NCBI GenBank assembly: GCA_019695345.1
Contig: JAIBAE010000003.1
Location: 1 to 64,000 of the forward strand
Source: Bacteroidota bacterium
GTDB lineage: Bacteria; Bacteroidota; Ignavibacteria; Kapaibacteriales; NICIL-2
Length of the DNA stretch: 64,000 nt
Direction of reading: 5' to 3'
Positions 16,838-27,569 of this stretch are shown one piece after another (the stretch's first letter is position 1; each line of letters begins with the position of its first letter). The position numbers and the translations under genes were made by a program. The notes under the pieces are model-generated. The model was not told the origin of the DNA, searched no databases, and worked only from the letters and a program-made list of their open reading frames with translations.

Positions 16838-18904
16838 TTAAGCACACGGTACTTTTATTGTAAAGGTAGCGCCTTCGCCGGACTGACTTTGCAACGTTAT
16901 TGAACCGTTCATACCTTCTACAAGTTTTTTTGCAATTGATAATCCCAGTCCTGTTGAGCTTTCGCCACCGGTTGGGCGCGCACTTAACCGTGTGAACTTT
17001 TGGAAAACGTTCTTTTTGTCTTCCTCTGTAAATCCCTGACCTGAGTCTTTTACCGAGCAAGCAATCATGGATTCTGTTCGGGTAACAGTTATCCAGATTT
17101 CTTTACCCAACGGTGAATACTTGATAGCATTAGAAATAATGTTTTCAAGTGCCTCGCGTAGTCTGGTAGTATCGGCAAAAGCCATTGCTTCTGAATGTTG
17201 GAAATGGATTATTTGTCCTTTGTTTTCGATATGCGGGCGATATGACTCTAATAATCCATGAACTATATCCGCCACATTTGTTTCTTCCGGACGGAATGTA
17301 ATCTTTCCGGTTTCGAGCGCATTTACATCCAACAAGCTGGATATTAAGTGAGTTATATCGCTTGCTGCGTTTATAATTCGCTCGGCTGTTTTCTGCATGA
17401 TTGGGTCATCTTTGGTGTGTTTGTACCTACGCACACCTTCCGCGGCAAGTTTAATACCTGCCACCAGATTTTTGACATCGTGTGTAACAATGCCAAGCAA
17501 TTCATTTTTCTCGTTGTTGAGTTCCTGGAGTTGTTGGTTAGCATGCTCCAGCTCGTTATTCATCTGAGCAGTAATTTGCTGCTGTTGTTCTATATCGTGG
17601 TATGCCGAAGCAAGTGCTTCCGATTTTTCTTGTAAAGCGGTAATTGCATCGGCCAGTTCAACATTACGCAAGCGGTATATCTCGCGCTCTCGTGCAGTAC
17701 GTTCTATATTAAAGCGGATTTCCATTACGGCAATCAGCTTTTGCTTATCACTTGCCAATATCTCGTTACGGATGCTTGCTGCTTTTTTGTAGAACAAGAA
17801 CGCGTTTTCGTGTTCGCGTAACGATTCAAGCGACCGCGATGCACATTCGTACAATGTTGCTTCCTCGTTCAGCGCGCGGATTTGTTGGGCTAATTCGATG
17901 CCCTGCTTGTAATAGCGTAATGCTCGTTTATGGTCGCGTTTGGAGTGATATATATCACCTATATACCGTAAAGCTTCTAACTCACCAAGTTTATCGCCAA
18001 TGCCACGCATTATTTTTAATGCGGTTGCAAAGTAAGATAATGCAGTAGCGGTTTCTCCTTGAGCGGCGTAAATACGCCCCATGCTGGTGATTGTTGCGGC
18101 AACATTTTGTTGGTCGTCTAATGTTTTTGCCGTAGAAAGTGCTTCGCTTTGATACTCTAATGCTTTTTCGAACTGAGAAAGCTGACCGTACATGTGCCCT
18201 ATGTTGCACAGTGTTTTAGAAATATCAAAAAGGTTTTTACCATCTCGGAACCACGATAATGCCTGTTGCAGGTATTGCAATGCAGTTTCTGTATGCCCCA
18301 ACCGGAAATAAATACCACCAATATTATTGGCAGTGATGGCAATCCCATATTTATCGTTGATTTCTTCCTGTAACTCTAATGCACGTAACAAGTGCTCCAG
18401 TGCAATATCATACTGCCCAATTGCCTGATATGTATTAGAGATATTGGAAAGAACAGATGCTGTACCCTGTGTGTCCCCTTGCTCTTCGCGGATGGTAAGC
18501 GCGTTACTCAAATTCTCCAACGCTTTATCGTAACGCCCCAAGCGGAAAAGAATTCCCGCCAATATCATACACAAACTAGCCTCGTGGGTTTTATCTCCCA
18601 TCGAGGTGTACACGTGTAATGCTTCCGAAATTTCAGTTAAAGCTTCTTCATACTGAGATAAATTATATCGGGCTAAGCCGGCATTATTCAATGCCTCTGC
18701 CATACCTTTAGTATAAACAATATCTTTAGCATAATCAATTGCGCGCTGTGCTAAAGAAAGGGCTAGTGTAGGTTGGACATTACGCTTCTTACTCGCCTCG
18801 GAGTTTAAAATATCCACACGGGAACGGTCATCGGCTGCCTGGTTTAAAAGCAACTCAACCGCTTCGTCTGATACAGGTTGCCCTGTCATCACCGTAAGAA
18901 GCAT
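16838..18904 (-). CDS. Cytoplasmic TPR-containing sensor histidine kinase
   Basis: The product is 688 aa without signal peptide or membrane segment. Residues ~40-400 hold eight or nine tetratricopeptide repeats (A.Y.A...A), followed by a coiled coil (~400-465). A histidine kinase core then has the phospho-acceptor His475 in THDVKN, N-box ENIISNAIKYSP, G1 DSGQGF and G2 GLGLSIAKKL. The TPR array is the likely sensor, binding a peptide or protein ligand in the cytoplasm. No response regulator lies next to it, so it is an orphan kinase. The downstream gene is the Ser-less hydrolase. A good -33/-7 promoter candidate lies at 18984-19015. Confidence 0.9.
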   Translation of the reverse strand: MLLTVMTGQPVSDEAVELLLNQAADDRSRVDILNSEASKKRNVQPTLALSLAQRAIDYAKDIVYTKGMAEALNNAGLARYNLSQYEEALTEISEALHVYTSMGDKTHEASLCMILAGILFRLGRYDKALENLSNALTIREEQGDTQGTASVLSNISNTYQAIGQYDIALEHLLRALELQEEINDKYGIAITANNIGGIYFRLGHTETALQYLQQALSWFRDGKNLFDISKTLCNIGHMYGQLSQFEKALEYQSEALSTAKTLDDQQNVAATITSMGRIYAAQGETATALSYFATALKIMRGIGDKLGELEALRYIGDIYHSKRDHKRALRYYKQGIELAQQIRALNEEATLYECASRSLESLREHENAFLFYKKAASIRNEILASDKQKLIAVMEIRFNIERTAREREIYRLRNVELADAITALQEKSEALASAYHDIEQQQQITAQMNNELEHANQQLQELNNEKNELLGIVTHDVKNLVAGIKLAAEGVRRYKHTKDDPIMQKTAERIINAASDITHLISSLLDVNALETGKITFRPEETNVADIVHGLLESYRPHIENKGQIIHFQHSEAMAFADTTRLREALENIISNAIKYSPLGKEIWITVTRTESMIACSVKDSGQGFTEEDKKNVFQKFTRLSARPTGGESSTGLGLSIAKKLVEGMNGSITLQSQSGEGATFTIKVPCA

Positions 18905-18983
18905 AATGAAATAAAGTCGTTGGGAAACCGAGAAGTTTGTAGAAACAGAGTTGCTGCATTCCGTTTCGTGTTAGCACTGGGTG

Positions 18984-19015
18984 CGAAGATAGTATTTCAA
19001 CATCATCTATCCAAA
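18984..19015 (-). promoter_or_regulatory. Promoter candidate for the histidine kinase gene
   Basis: On the minus strand TTTG (19012-19015), a 20-base spacer, and TATCTTCG (18984-18991). It gives a leader of ~70 bases. Confidence 0.45.
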
Positions 19016-19143
19016 TCAAGTTTTCCTCCTACCGTGTTGAAAAGTATAATGATACAGCGATAACAGTACAGCTTGGAATCGTTTTTTTTCTTGTTGCATC
19101 ATACTGCCCAAGTACTACTATTCATCTTTAATAAAAGGAAATC

Positions 19144-19455
19144 ATGTTAGAGTTTTTTAAAAAATTACTTGGCGGAAACGAAGCCGAAATGGAACAAATC
19201 AGAACAGTGATTGCTAATGGTGCTGTAATAATAGATGTACGTACACAAGGTGAGTTTCGCCGTGGCAATATCAATGGTTCTAAAAATATACCCGTAGATG
19301 ACATTGGTTCTAATGTTAAAAAGATTGAGGCAATGAAAAAGCCCATCGTTTTATGCTGCGCTTCCGGAATGCGTAGTGCACGTGCCGCATCAATACTAAA
19401 AGCAAACGGAATTGCCGATGTGTACGATGCAGGCAGTTGGGTTAATCTTCAATAA
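19144..19455 (+). CDS. Rhodanese-like sulfurtransferase domain protein
   Basis: The product is 103 aa, a single cytoplasmic rhodanese domain. VIIDVRTQGEFRRGNI is the entry motif and CASGMRSARAA holds the active-site cysteine at the head of a CxxGxR loop. Single-domain rhodaneses carry persulfide sulfur. AAAGGAAATC precedes the ATG. It opens a short plus-strand cluster with a small membrane protein, a thioredoxin and an OsmC protein, all thiol chemistry. Confidence 0.9.
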   Translation: MLEFFKKLLGGNEAEMEQIRTVIANGAVIIDVRTQGEFRRGNINGSKNIPVDDIGSNVKKIEAMKKPIVLCCASGMRSARAASILKANGIADVYDAGSWVNLQ

Positions 19456-19468
19456 TACTACACACACA

Positions 19469-19684
19469 ATGCAAACCATTACATCCATACTACAAAACAA
19501 CAAATTTACGGTTGCCGGAGTAGCAATTGGGGCTTTAGCTGGGTACTTGTACTGGAGCCAAATTGGTTGCGCTACAGGAACGTGTGCAATAACATCCGTT
19601 TGGTACAGAAGCACTGTTTACTTTGCTGTTATGGGTGGTTTATTTGGTAGCATTCTACGTCCGACCGTGCAAAAGGAGGGATAA
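19469..19684 (+). CDS. Small DUF6132-like membrane protein
   Basis: The product is 71 aa with two hydrophobic segments (VAGVAIGALAGYLYW and TVYFAVMGGLFGSIL) flanking IGCATGTCAITS. This Gly/Cys-rich loop with two cysteines is what I recall for DUF6132 proteins, which often sit beside rhodanese and thioredoxin genes. The Cys pair may handle sulfur at the membrane (inference). The gap to the rhodanese is 13 bases and to the thioredoxin 4 bases. Confidence 0.75.
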   Translation: MQTITSILQNNKFTVAGVAIGALAGYLYWSQIGCATGTCAITSVWYRSTVYFAVMGGLFGSILRPTVQKEG

Positions 19685-19688
19685 CAGT

Positions 19689-19997
19689 ATGCGAAAAACA
19701 TTTTCCGAACTCATCAACTCCCGTCAGCCGGTATTGGCAGATTTTTATGCCGATTGGTGTATGCCTTGTAAAACAATGTCACCAATATTAAAAGATGTAG
19801 CACAGCAACTAAAAGATAAAGCGGTTATAATTAAAATAGATGTTGATTCACCAAAAAATGCCGCCGTTGTTTCGCGTTACGGAATCACCAGCATACCAAC
19901 ACTAATGCTTTTTAAAGATGGCAAAAATGTTTGGCAACAATCCGGCGTAACATCAGCAACCGATTTACAACAGGTTATTCAGCGCTACGCAGAATAA
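19689..19997 (+). CDS. Thioredoxin
   Basis: The product is 102 aa with the active site ADWCMPCKTM near residue 30 and the cis-proline loop ITSIPTLMLFKDG near 75, typical of thioredoxins. WCMPC in place of WCGPC is a common variant in FCB bacteria. A strong Shine-Dalgarno AGGAGG lies ~10 bases before the ATG at 19689, inside the end of the previous gene; the frame's upstream extension lacks homology. It is cytoplasmic, probably serving the neighbouring rhodanese and OsmC proteins. Confidence 0.92.
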   Translation: MRKTFSELINSRQPVLADFYADWCMPCKTMSPILKDVAQQLKDKAVIIKIDVDSPKNAAVVSRYGITSIPTLMLFKDGKNVWQQSGVTSATDLQQVIQRYAE

Positions 19998-20010
19998 CTA
20001 CAGATACAAA

Positions 20011-20034
20011 GCAGGTTTCTTTCAACCTGCACAA
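20011..20034 (+). terminator. Hairpin after the thioredoxin gene
   Basis: GCAGGTT and AACCTGC around TCTTTC, followed by ACAATTTTATT. A weak terminator or attenuator between thioredoxin and the OsmC gene. Confidence 0.5.
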
Positions 20035-20074
20035 TTTTATTATATACTTTCATCACAACTCACATTTCAACACT

Positions 20075-20518
20075 ATGGATTCACATTATTATCATGTTGA
20101 CGTAACGTGGGACTCCGACCGTAAAGGAACTCTCACATCACCGGAACTACCACAAGCAATACAAGTAGCAACACCTCCGGAATTCCCCAAAGGTATGCCC
20201 GGCATTTGGTCGCCAGAACATTACTTTACAGCAGCTGTCAGTAGCTGTTTAATGACAACATTTCTGGCAATTGCCGAAGCAAGCAACCTGGAGTTTGTAA
20301 GTTTTAACTGTGCCTCAAAAGGAAAGCTCGAAAAGATAGAAGGTAAGTTTTTAATGTCGGAAGTTTTGTTAGAGCCAATGCTTATACTAAAAAACGAAAC
20401 CGACATGGCAAAAGCAGAACGCATTCTGGAAAAATCAGAAAAGGCATGTTTAATATCGAACTCTATCAAATCCACAGTTAGCATGAAACCAACAATAGCA
20501 GTAGCTGCGTTGGTATAA
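20075..20518 (+). CDS. OsmC family peroxiredoxin-like protein
   Basis: The product is 147 aa. Two redox cysteines are visible in the expected places: SSCLMTTFLAIA (near residue 55) and KACLISNSIKS (near 125). The N-terminus has the family's VDVTWDSDRKGTL strand pair. OsmC/Ohr proteins reduce organic hydroperoxides with a Cys pair. The start at 20075 lies after the hairpin; the frame extends upstream into the thioredoxin gene without homology. Confidence 0.9.
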   Translation: MDSHYYHVDVTWDSDRKGTLTSPELPQAIQVATPPEFPKGMPGIWSPEHYFTAAVSSCLMTTFLAIAEASNLEFVSFNCASKGKLEKIEGKFLMSEVLLEPMLILKNETDMAKAERILEKSEKACLISNSIKSTVSMKPTIAVAALV

Positions 20519-20536
20519 CACAAAAAGAACACATTA

Positions 20537-20584
20537 CACAATAGCATCTTGTAGCAACCCCATGCAAGGTGCTATTGTTTTTTA
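20537..20584 (+). terminator. Strong rho-independent terminator (overlaps the convergent stop codon)
   Basis: ACAATAGCATCTTG pairs with CAAGGTGCTATTGT, followed by TTTTTTA. It ends the thiol cluster; the stop codon of the convergent gene (20572) lies in the 3' arm. Confidence 0.85.
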
Positions 20585-20913
20585 GTAAACTGCGCCGAGT
20601 GTTTATCTAAATACTCCTGTGCATCTTCTACGCTAAGACTTGTTTCGTCGGCAATCATCTGTGCCGAAACAACCGGATGCAGTAACATCAACGCGCCAAT
20701 TACCTCACCTACTCTTTTATCCTGATTCTTCTTATCAACATAACTGCTTGCAAACACCACAGCCGAAACAATAGTATGCACCCCTGCAAGCATAAAGGCG
20801 GTATATCTATCTAAAAAAGTTCGTGCATCTTCAAAGCCAACAATACCAAAAAATATATAAAGCAACCCGAATATCCCCGAGAAAATCCCAATCAAATATT
20901 TAATTCTATACAT
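20572..20913 (-). CDS. Small two-helix membrane protein of unknown function
   Basis: The product is 113 aa. Two hydrophobic segments (YLIGIFSGIFGLLYIFFGIV and FMLAGVHTIVSAVVFASSYV) are followed by a charged ~50-residue tail (VVSAQMIADETSLSVEDAQEYL) that resembles a short winged-helix or helix-turn-helix segment. I do not recognise the family. The start at 20913 (MYRIKYLIG) puts the first membrane helix at the N-terminus; the frame can extend 16 residues upstream. Confidence 0.7.
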   Translation of the reverse strand: MYRIKYLIGIFSGIFGLLYIFFGIVGFEDARTFLDRYTAFMLAGVHTIVSAVVFASSYVDKKNQDKRVGEVIGALMLLHPVVSAQMIADETSLSVEDAQEYLDKHSAQFTKKQ

Positions 20914-20988
20914 AACTCGTACTTGGTAATAAAAAGGCAGAGCAAAATTACACCAACACAACCAATTAGTTGTTCACGGTATTTGTTT

Positions 20989-21081
20989 TTGCTATCGCGT
21001 GACCGCACCAAACGTTGAATTTATCACATCCTTAGCATTGCGGAAAATTATGGCGAGTACGTAAACAGCGGTTATCGTGAA
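20989..21081 (+). repeat. R1 copy 8 (plus), left border of islet II
   Basis: TTGCTATCGCGTGACCGCAC end, CATTGCGGAAAAT core, GCGGTTATCGTGAA right end. It faces copy 9 across a one-gene islet. Confidence 0.82.
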
Positions 21082-21110
21082 TATGTTATCATAAGCGTAG
21101 TAAGTAAATA

Positions 21111-21854
21111 TTAATCGAAATTAAATAGAGGTCTACAATGCGGTGCAAATTCTTTCAAGTAGCTTTCCATTTTACGAAACTCTCTTTCTCTGTTTAATTT
21201 TTTGTATGCTATAGCTAAAGCCCATGCAATTTGTATTTTAAGTATAAAGAAGGAATTAGAATATCTTTTCTCTAACTGAAGAATAAGCGTATCATCAAAA
21301 TTACCATTTAGTATTTCTCCAATCTCAATGTATGTAGAATATGCATTCTCAGCAGTTGATCGTCCCGGCCATTTTTTATTGGTACGAGACAATTCCTTTG
21401 CTTGTTTTGATAACTCAAGAGACATCAAAATATCTCTTTTCTGAAGATAATTGTTAAGTGCTATTGCGTTTAACTGCATTGCTCTATACATGGGTACTTT
21501 ATCAGACATATTATAAATACTCATTTCCTTATAAGCATCGTAAAAGTCACCATACAATGACATTACTATAGCTTTAGAGTATGATTTTAAAAATTTACCT
21601 TCAGGTAATGCAGAGGGCTTAATTGTTTTATCGTAATACCTAAGAATGTCATCTAATGATGAGATTCTAAACAATCGTTCAATCTTGACTTTCTTTGCTT
21701 GATAGATAATATAGTTTACGCCTATTATGAATACTGCAAGCATTATTGCCAGATAATTTTGTATTGGGATGAATACGAAGAATATAGCATATACTGTTAG
21801 TAATAAAAGAACTATTGCCACAACCCACAATTTCAGAAGATATTTATCATTCAT
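21111..21854 (-). CDS. Membrane protein of unknown function (islet II)
   Basis: The product is 247 aa. Two N-terminal hydrophobic segments (LWVVAIVLLLLTVYAIFFVF and YLAIMLAVFIIGVNYIIY) are followed by ~190 soluble residues that look all-helical and repeat-like (for example ALNNYLQKRDILMSLELSKQAKEL), possibly TPR-like. I do not recognise the family. It is AT-rich and stands alone between opposed R1 copies 8 and 9, like the other islet genes. The start at 21854 (MNDKYLLK) was chosen; MFINVMNDK is an alternative ten residues up. Confidence 0.72.
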   Translation of the reverse strand: MNDKYLLKLWVVAIVLLLLTVYAIFFVFIPIQNYLAIMLAVFIIGVNYIIYQAKKVKIERLFRISSLDDILRYYDKTIKPSALPEGKFLKSYSKAIVMSLYGDFYDAYKEMSIYNMSDKVPMYRAMQLNAIALNNYLQKRDILMSLELSKQAKELSRTNKKWPGRSTAENAYSTYIEIGEILNGNFDDTLILQLEKRYSNSFFILKIQIAWALAIAYKKLNREREFRKMESYLKEFAPHCRPLFNFD

Positions 21855-21966
21855 AACATTTATAAACATTTGTACCGAAAGCACATCTTGACATAACCAT
21901 CCGATACGTACTTGTCAACATCTCAACTATCGTGTCTCTAACTTACAACTTATTTGCTAATATTCT

Positions 21967-22077
21967 TTCACGAACAACAGGTGTTTGATGCACGCGGTAC
22001 TTTCCCGCTGGTGAACGTGGGCGTATGCAATACGCCCCTACATTACTGTAAGGGCGTGGTGCGGTTTGCGATAGCAA
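21967..22077 (-). repeat. R1 copy 9 (minus), right border of islet II
   Basis: TTCACGAACAACAG, TTTCCCGCTGG, nested hairpin GGGCGTATGCAATACGCCC, then TGGTGCGGTTTGCGATAGCA. Its end lies 22 bases from the stop codon of the VWA-OmpA gene. Confidence 0.82.
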
Positions 22078-22098
22078 AAAACTATTTCTTCCTATTTT

Positions 22099-24828
22099 CT
22101 ATTTTATCAACTTGAATTCTACGCGGCGGTTTAGCTGGCGTCCTTCGGGGGTTGCGTTATCGGCAACGGGAACTGTTTTGCCGTAGCCCTTTGCCGTCAT
22201 GCGGGTTTCGGGAATTCCTTTACTCTTTAGATAGTCAACTGCCGATTGTGCACGCTTTTGCGAGAGCGTGTTGTTGGATGCATCGCTGCCTACGTTATCG
22301 GTGTGCGCGCCTATTTCGATGCGGATGGTTTGGTACTCGTTCAGGAAGCTGAGAAGTTTGTTCATTTCCTCAAAACTTTCCGGACGTAAATCCCATTTAC
22401 CGGTATCGAAGAACAAGTTTTTGAGTTTGAAGGTCATTCCTTTTTCTATTGCCGTTGCTATGGATGTTACCATTAAGTCCTGTGTTATTACACTTCCTTT
22501 TTTGGTGGTGCGCATATCAACATCGGCCGGTGTTGGGATGTACTCCTTTACGCTTGGTGTTAAGCGGTAGATGTTTCCTTCGGGTATTTCGATTGAGTAC
22601 GCGCCGTTTGCATTTGTTTCAATTTCTTTTACCAATGCAAGTGTGGTTGCGTCTTCTATTTTAATCTTTGCCTGTTTTGGTGTTTTGTTTTCGTCCATTA
22701 CAACTCCTTTCAGAATTGTTCTGGGTTGCTTTAAGGTGAAGTTTTGTGTGAGTGTATCAAACTTGTTTGTATTTGGTACTTGCACGGTTGCTTTTTCGGG
22801 AGAATGGTCGTCGGCCGATGCGGTTAACTCCAATCGTTTGCCTTTGGGTACTTCAAACTCGTACTCGCCCGATAGCGCATTTGTTTTATATGTTTGGCGA
22901 GACTTGCCATCTACAACGGCTTCGATGTTTGCAGCAAGGTTCCAGCCGCTTTCGCTTTGTACAACACCGCGTAAAATGGTTGTTGGTATAACTACCGGTG
23001 GTTTCTCTTTATAACTAATTTGATAGGTTGTTGTAATCTCGCCACTGATGTCATCGAGAATAGAATTAAATGGATTTTTAATACTGTATTCTTTACCAAG
23101 TGTAAGACGCGTAGTAAAACCTGCGTTGTGGTTATCGGGGTTTATCACGCCATATAAATGAACTCCTTTGTTCCATAGTTTTTCAGTTACGTCTTTTTCG
23201 GAGTAATCGGTGTTGTCCTGATAACTACAGTCGTCGGTTATTAAGATGGCTATTTTCTCAGCACTATCGCGGTAAGGAATGGTTGCTGCATGGGCAATCG
23301 CTTCGGATGTTATCTCATCGTATCCCGTTGCGGCTGCTTGTGCAAAAAACGTATTAAATTCGTTTAGGTTTGTTGTTGGAGCTAGTGTTGCAAACACGTC
23401 CTCTTTGTATAATATCGAACCAATGCGGTAATCAATGTTTCTATTAGCAAGCGAACGTGCAAAGTTCTGAACGTTTGTACGTACCGAAGCGATTTGCGTA
23501 CCCATACTACCGGAACAATCCATTAATATCATAAAGTCCGCTGCTACTTTTTTCTGTGATGCAACCTGAGAAAACTGTGTTACCTGTTGGTTGGTATCGG
23601 TTAATGTAAACGACTCTCTTTTTAATCCGCTTACGGTACGTCCGTTTGCGTCGCGCACACGGAAGATAACTGTAGTTTCAACTTGCGATTTTACAATGGT
23701 GTCTACAACAATGTCATAACCGGCAACCGAGCGTACTATACTTGTTTTACCACTACTAAATCCTGCCATAGTAGGTTTAACACCATAATACTTCTGGCCT
23801 ATTATGGAATACAAGGAATCGTGATTAGGCGACATAGCGTGGAGCATTCCGTAAAAGTCCCTGTAATCACTGCCTGCCATCTGCATTTTATTCATTAACT
23901 GCGATGGGGGATCTACACTAAGTTTGTCTAACCATTTACACGCCGTTGGGCGGCAGACGGCATCGCGCCGTGAGCCATACGAAGAACCGGTAGTTCTGCC
24001 GGACCTAAGCGCAGCGGCATATACAGGCAATTCGGAATTATCGTCATCCTGATAACGAAGTAATAATACGCCATCGGCATTTCCGGTTTTAGGAGAGTTG
24101 TATAATTCGCCAAGAGTATAACCATCAAACTTTAATTCAACTCCAATTCTGTACGATTCACGTTGCGGAATTGTCATAGCAGAAACAGTAAGGAAATCCA
24201 ACGGAACCAAACTAATACCTGCCTGATATAACATGTCGTCTTTAAACACTCCTGTTTTAGTTGCAATATCAACCGAGCCATGCAACGATGCCCACGAAAC
24301 AGGTGTAAATGCCGCCGCTACGCTTCCTACATAAATATCCGATTGTTGGGTGTACATATTGTTTACCCCTGCGGAAAGCCATACCATGTTGTAGGGGGAA
24401 TAAATAACTGAGACATTTGCCCGCAAGTTATCCGACACTTTTAACGAGTCAACCATGCGATACATTCCGCTTACGCCCAGTAACATTGTACGGGATTTAT
24501 TTAATGTAAATCCTAAACCTCCCATATAAGCAGTTGGCGAGGTACTATCTTGTTTTGCAGAATATCCAAAACCAACAGGACCTAACTTTGCAAACAAATG
24601 CAACCGAGATGTAGAGTTATCGCTCACATCTTTACCATGTTCCAGCGCACCAAGAATATCATACCCGCCGGAGTTTAACCCAAGCAAAGCAGGATTCCAC
24701 GCCGTAGCTGAGGCATCGTTAATAAAGCCTAACCTACGGTTAGTAAATGTAGGTGGTTGGAATTGAACTTGAGCAAAGGTAGTAACCGATACAATACAAC
24801 CTATTATTATGAGTATTGAATACTTCAT
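22099..24828 (-). CDS. Outer-membrane barrel - VWA - OmpA fusion protein
   Basis: The product is 909 aa with signal peptide MKYSILIIIGCIVSVTTFAQ. Residues ~20-260 look like an outer-membrane beta-barrel of the PorV/UPF0164 kind (NDASATAWNPALLGLN at the start). A von Willebrand A domain follows (~430-600) with an intact MIDAS start DCSGSMG. Two carboxypeptidase-regulatory-like beta domains (TILRGVVQSESGWN; TILKGVVMDENKTPKQAKI) come next, and finally an OmpA peptidoglycan-binding domain with HTDNVGSDASN and LSQKRAQSAVDYL. It would span the outer membrane, bind peptidoglycan and present a metal-dependent adhesion domain. The domain set is unusual in one chain. R1 copy 9 abuts the stop. Confidence 0.85.
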   Translation of the reverse strand: MKYSILIIIGCIVSVTTFAQVQFQPPTFTNRRLGFINDASATAWNPALLGLNSGGYDILGALEHGKDVSDNSTSRLHLFAKLGPVGFGYSAKQDSTSPTAYMGGLGFTLNKSRTMLLGVSGMYRMVDSLKVSDNLRANVSVIYSPYNMVWLSAGVNNMYTQQSDIYVGSVAAAFTPVSWASLHGSVDIATKTGVFKDDMLYQAGISLVPLDFLTVSAMTIPQRESYRIGVELKFDGYTLGELYNSPKTGNADGVLLLRYQDDDNSELPVYAAALRSGRTTGSSYGSRRDAVCRPTACKWLDKLSVDPPSQLMNKMQMAGSDYRDFYGMLHAMSPNHDSLYSIIGQKYYGVKPTMAGFSSGKTSIVRSVAGYDIVVDTIVKSQVETTVIFRVRDANGRTVSGLKRESFTLTDTNQQVTQFSQVASQKKVAADFMILMDCSGSMGTQIASVRTNVQNFARSLANRNIDYRIGSILYKEDVFATLAPTTNLNEFNTFFAQAAATGYDEITSEAIAHAATIPYRDSAEKIAILITDDCSYQDNTDYSEKDVTEKLWNKGVHLYGVINPDNHNAGFTTRLTLGKEYSIKNPFNSILDDISGEITTTYQISYKEKPPVVIPTTILRGVVQSESGWNLAANIEAVVDGKSRQTYKTNALSGEYEFEVPKGKRLELTASADDHSPEKATVQVPNTNKFDTLTQNFTLKQPRTILKGVVMDENKTPKQAKIKIEDATTLALVKEIETNANGAYSIEIPEGNIYRLTPSVKEYIPTPADVDMRTTKKGSVITQDLMVTSIATAIEKGMTFKLKNLFFDTGKWDLRPESFEEMNKLLSFLNEYQTIRIEIGAHTDNVGSDASNNTLSQKRAQSAVDYLKSKGIPETRMTAKGYGKTVPVADNATPEGRQLNRRVEFKLIK

Positions 24829-24872
24829 AACTGATACCCCTGATATTTGGTAATTGCGTTAATTAATCGTTA

Positions 24873-24880
24873 CAAAGATA
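24873..24880 (-). promoter_or_regulatory. -7 box candidate for the VWA-OmpA gene
   Basis: TATCTTTG on the minus strand fits TAnnTTTG; no clear -33 TTTG at the right distance. The leader would be ~38 bases. Confidence 0.3.
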
Positions 24881-24936
24881 TGGAGAGAACTGCCATAGTA
24901 TATTACTACCTTTCTACTACCTACTAAAGTAGAAGT

Positions 24937-25659
24937 TTAGCCAAGCATAGCAGATATTTCTACACGTACACGCTCAACAAGCTCTTTTTCTTCTTGCCGT
25001 GTAAACTCTTTCCCGGCAACATTAATGGGTTTACCGTATCTAACCGTAATTGTTCCCGGGTTAAAACGAGCAGAGTTTGTTGGTAACACATCACGTGAAC
25101 CTGCAATAGCAACGGGAACAATTGGTTTCCCCGATTTGATTGCCATTACAAATGCACCGCGTTTAAACGGTTGAAGATTTCCATCTTTCGTTCGTGTACC
25201 TTCGGCAAATACCGATACAGAAGCAGGGTGGCGTTGGATATCGGCTACAGTTTCATCTATACTGCTCATTGCATCACGTGCATCGGTGCGTGTAACAGGA
25301 ACAAACGTAGAATATTTTAATGCCCAACCCATAAACGGAACCTTTTGCAGCTCCCGTTTATACATAATACGTACATCGCACGGCGAAGCAACAATAATAG
25401 CAGGAATATCAAACTGAGAAGCATGGTTGCTTATCAAAATATAGGTCTCGTTGTTCCTGATATTTTCCGCACCTTCAACTTGAAGTCGCACACCGGCAAC
25501 AGATAATAAAAACGAGCACCATTTTTTAGTATAACGATACGTTACCTGCGCATTGCCCGATACAAACCTGTGCAGTAGAAAAGCAATGGCATACAGCATT
25601 GTACCAACAAGTAACACTGTTGTTCGTGCGTAGTATTCAATTGCCGAGTATTGTTTCAT
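24937..25659 (-). CDS. plsC: 1-acyl-sn-glycerol-3-phosphate acyltransferase
   Basis: The product is 240 aa. The PlsC signature is complete: NHASQFD (HxxxxD, near residue 90) and FAEGTRTKDG (substrate-binding EGTR, near 160), with PIVPVAIAGSRDVLP after it. An N-terminal hydrophobic segment anchors it to the inner membrane, where it acylates lysophosphatidic acid to phosphatidic acid in phospholipid synthesis. It lies 108 bases upstream of the VWA-OmpA gene in the same direction. Confidence 0.92.
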   Translation of the reverse strand: MKQYSAIEYYARTTVLLVGTMLYAIAFLLHRFVSGNAQVTYRYTKKWCSFLLSVAGVRLQVEGAENIRNNETYILISNHASQFDIPAIIVASPCDVRIMYKRELQKVPFMGWALKYSTFVPVTRTDARDAMSSIDETVADIQRHPASVSVFAEGTRTKDGNLQPFKRGAFVMAIKSGKPIVPVAIAGSRDVLPTNSARFNPGTITVRYGKPINVAGKEFTRQEEKELVERVRVEISAMLG

Positions 25660-25766
25660 TAACGGTGCTTTTTATTGCAAGCTACAAATAAACACTATCA
25701 GTACGAAAAATTAGCTAAAGATATTTACAGTGTTTAACCAGTACTATAGAATTGTTTCCCACATCT

Positions 25767-25813
25767 GCCGAAGTGACCCATACTGCGCCGTCACCCGGGC
25801 GGAGCCAACTGTT
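25767..25813 (+). repeat. R2 repeat copy 1
   Basis: TGCCGAAGTGACCC then GCGCCGTCACCCGGGCGGAG. The 25 bases from 25786 are identical to 58537-58561. Confidence 0.8.
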
Positions 25814-25849
25814 ACAGCATCGCAAAGAGGTCAGATATTCTTGATATGT

Positions 25850-25936
25850 TCACGCAAAGAACGCAAAAGTACAACATAACGAACGCAACGTTCATCATTG
25901 CGAACCTTTATGCGAACCCTTGCGCACTTTGCGAGT
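25850..25936 (-). repeat. R3 repeat copy 2 (inverted)
   Basis: TTCACGCAAAGAACGCAAAA ... CGCAACGTTCATC ... CCCTTGCGCACTTTGCGAG, the inverted counterpart of 15864-15953. Confidence 0.78.
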
Positions 25937-25978
25937 AATCACCTGTATTAATTCGTGTTATTCGTAGTCACCCCACAA

Positions 25979-26068
25979 CACGATAACCATTTTTTTGTAG
26001 TTGCGGTTCTTTCCCGCAAAGTATTGGTTTGTGGTGTGTGCCGTTTGGTGCGGTCTGGCGATAGCAAC
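25979..26068 (-). repeat. R1 copy 10 (minus)
   Basis: CACGATAACCATT right end, TTCTTTCCCGCAAAG core, TGGTGCGGTCTGGCGATAGC end. It borders the tyrosine phenol-lyase gene upstream; the 25660-26157 gap is otherwise filled by R2 and R3. Confidence 0.85.
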
Positions 26069-26090
26069 AACAAATAAATTAGTGTAATAT

Positions 26091-27546
<1,456 letters not shown>

Positions 27547-27569
27547 TACCATACCTAACATTATCTTTT

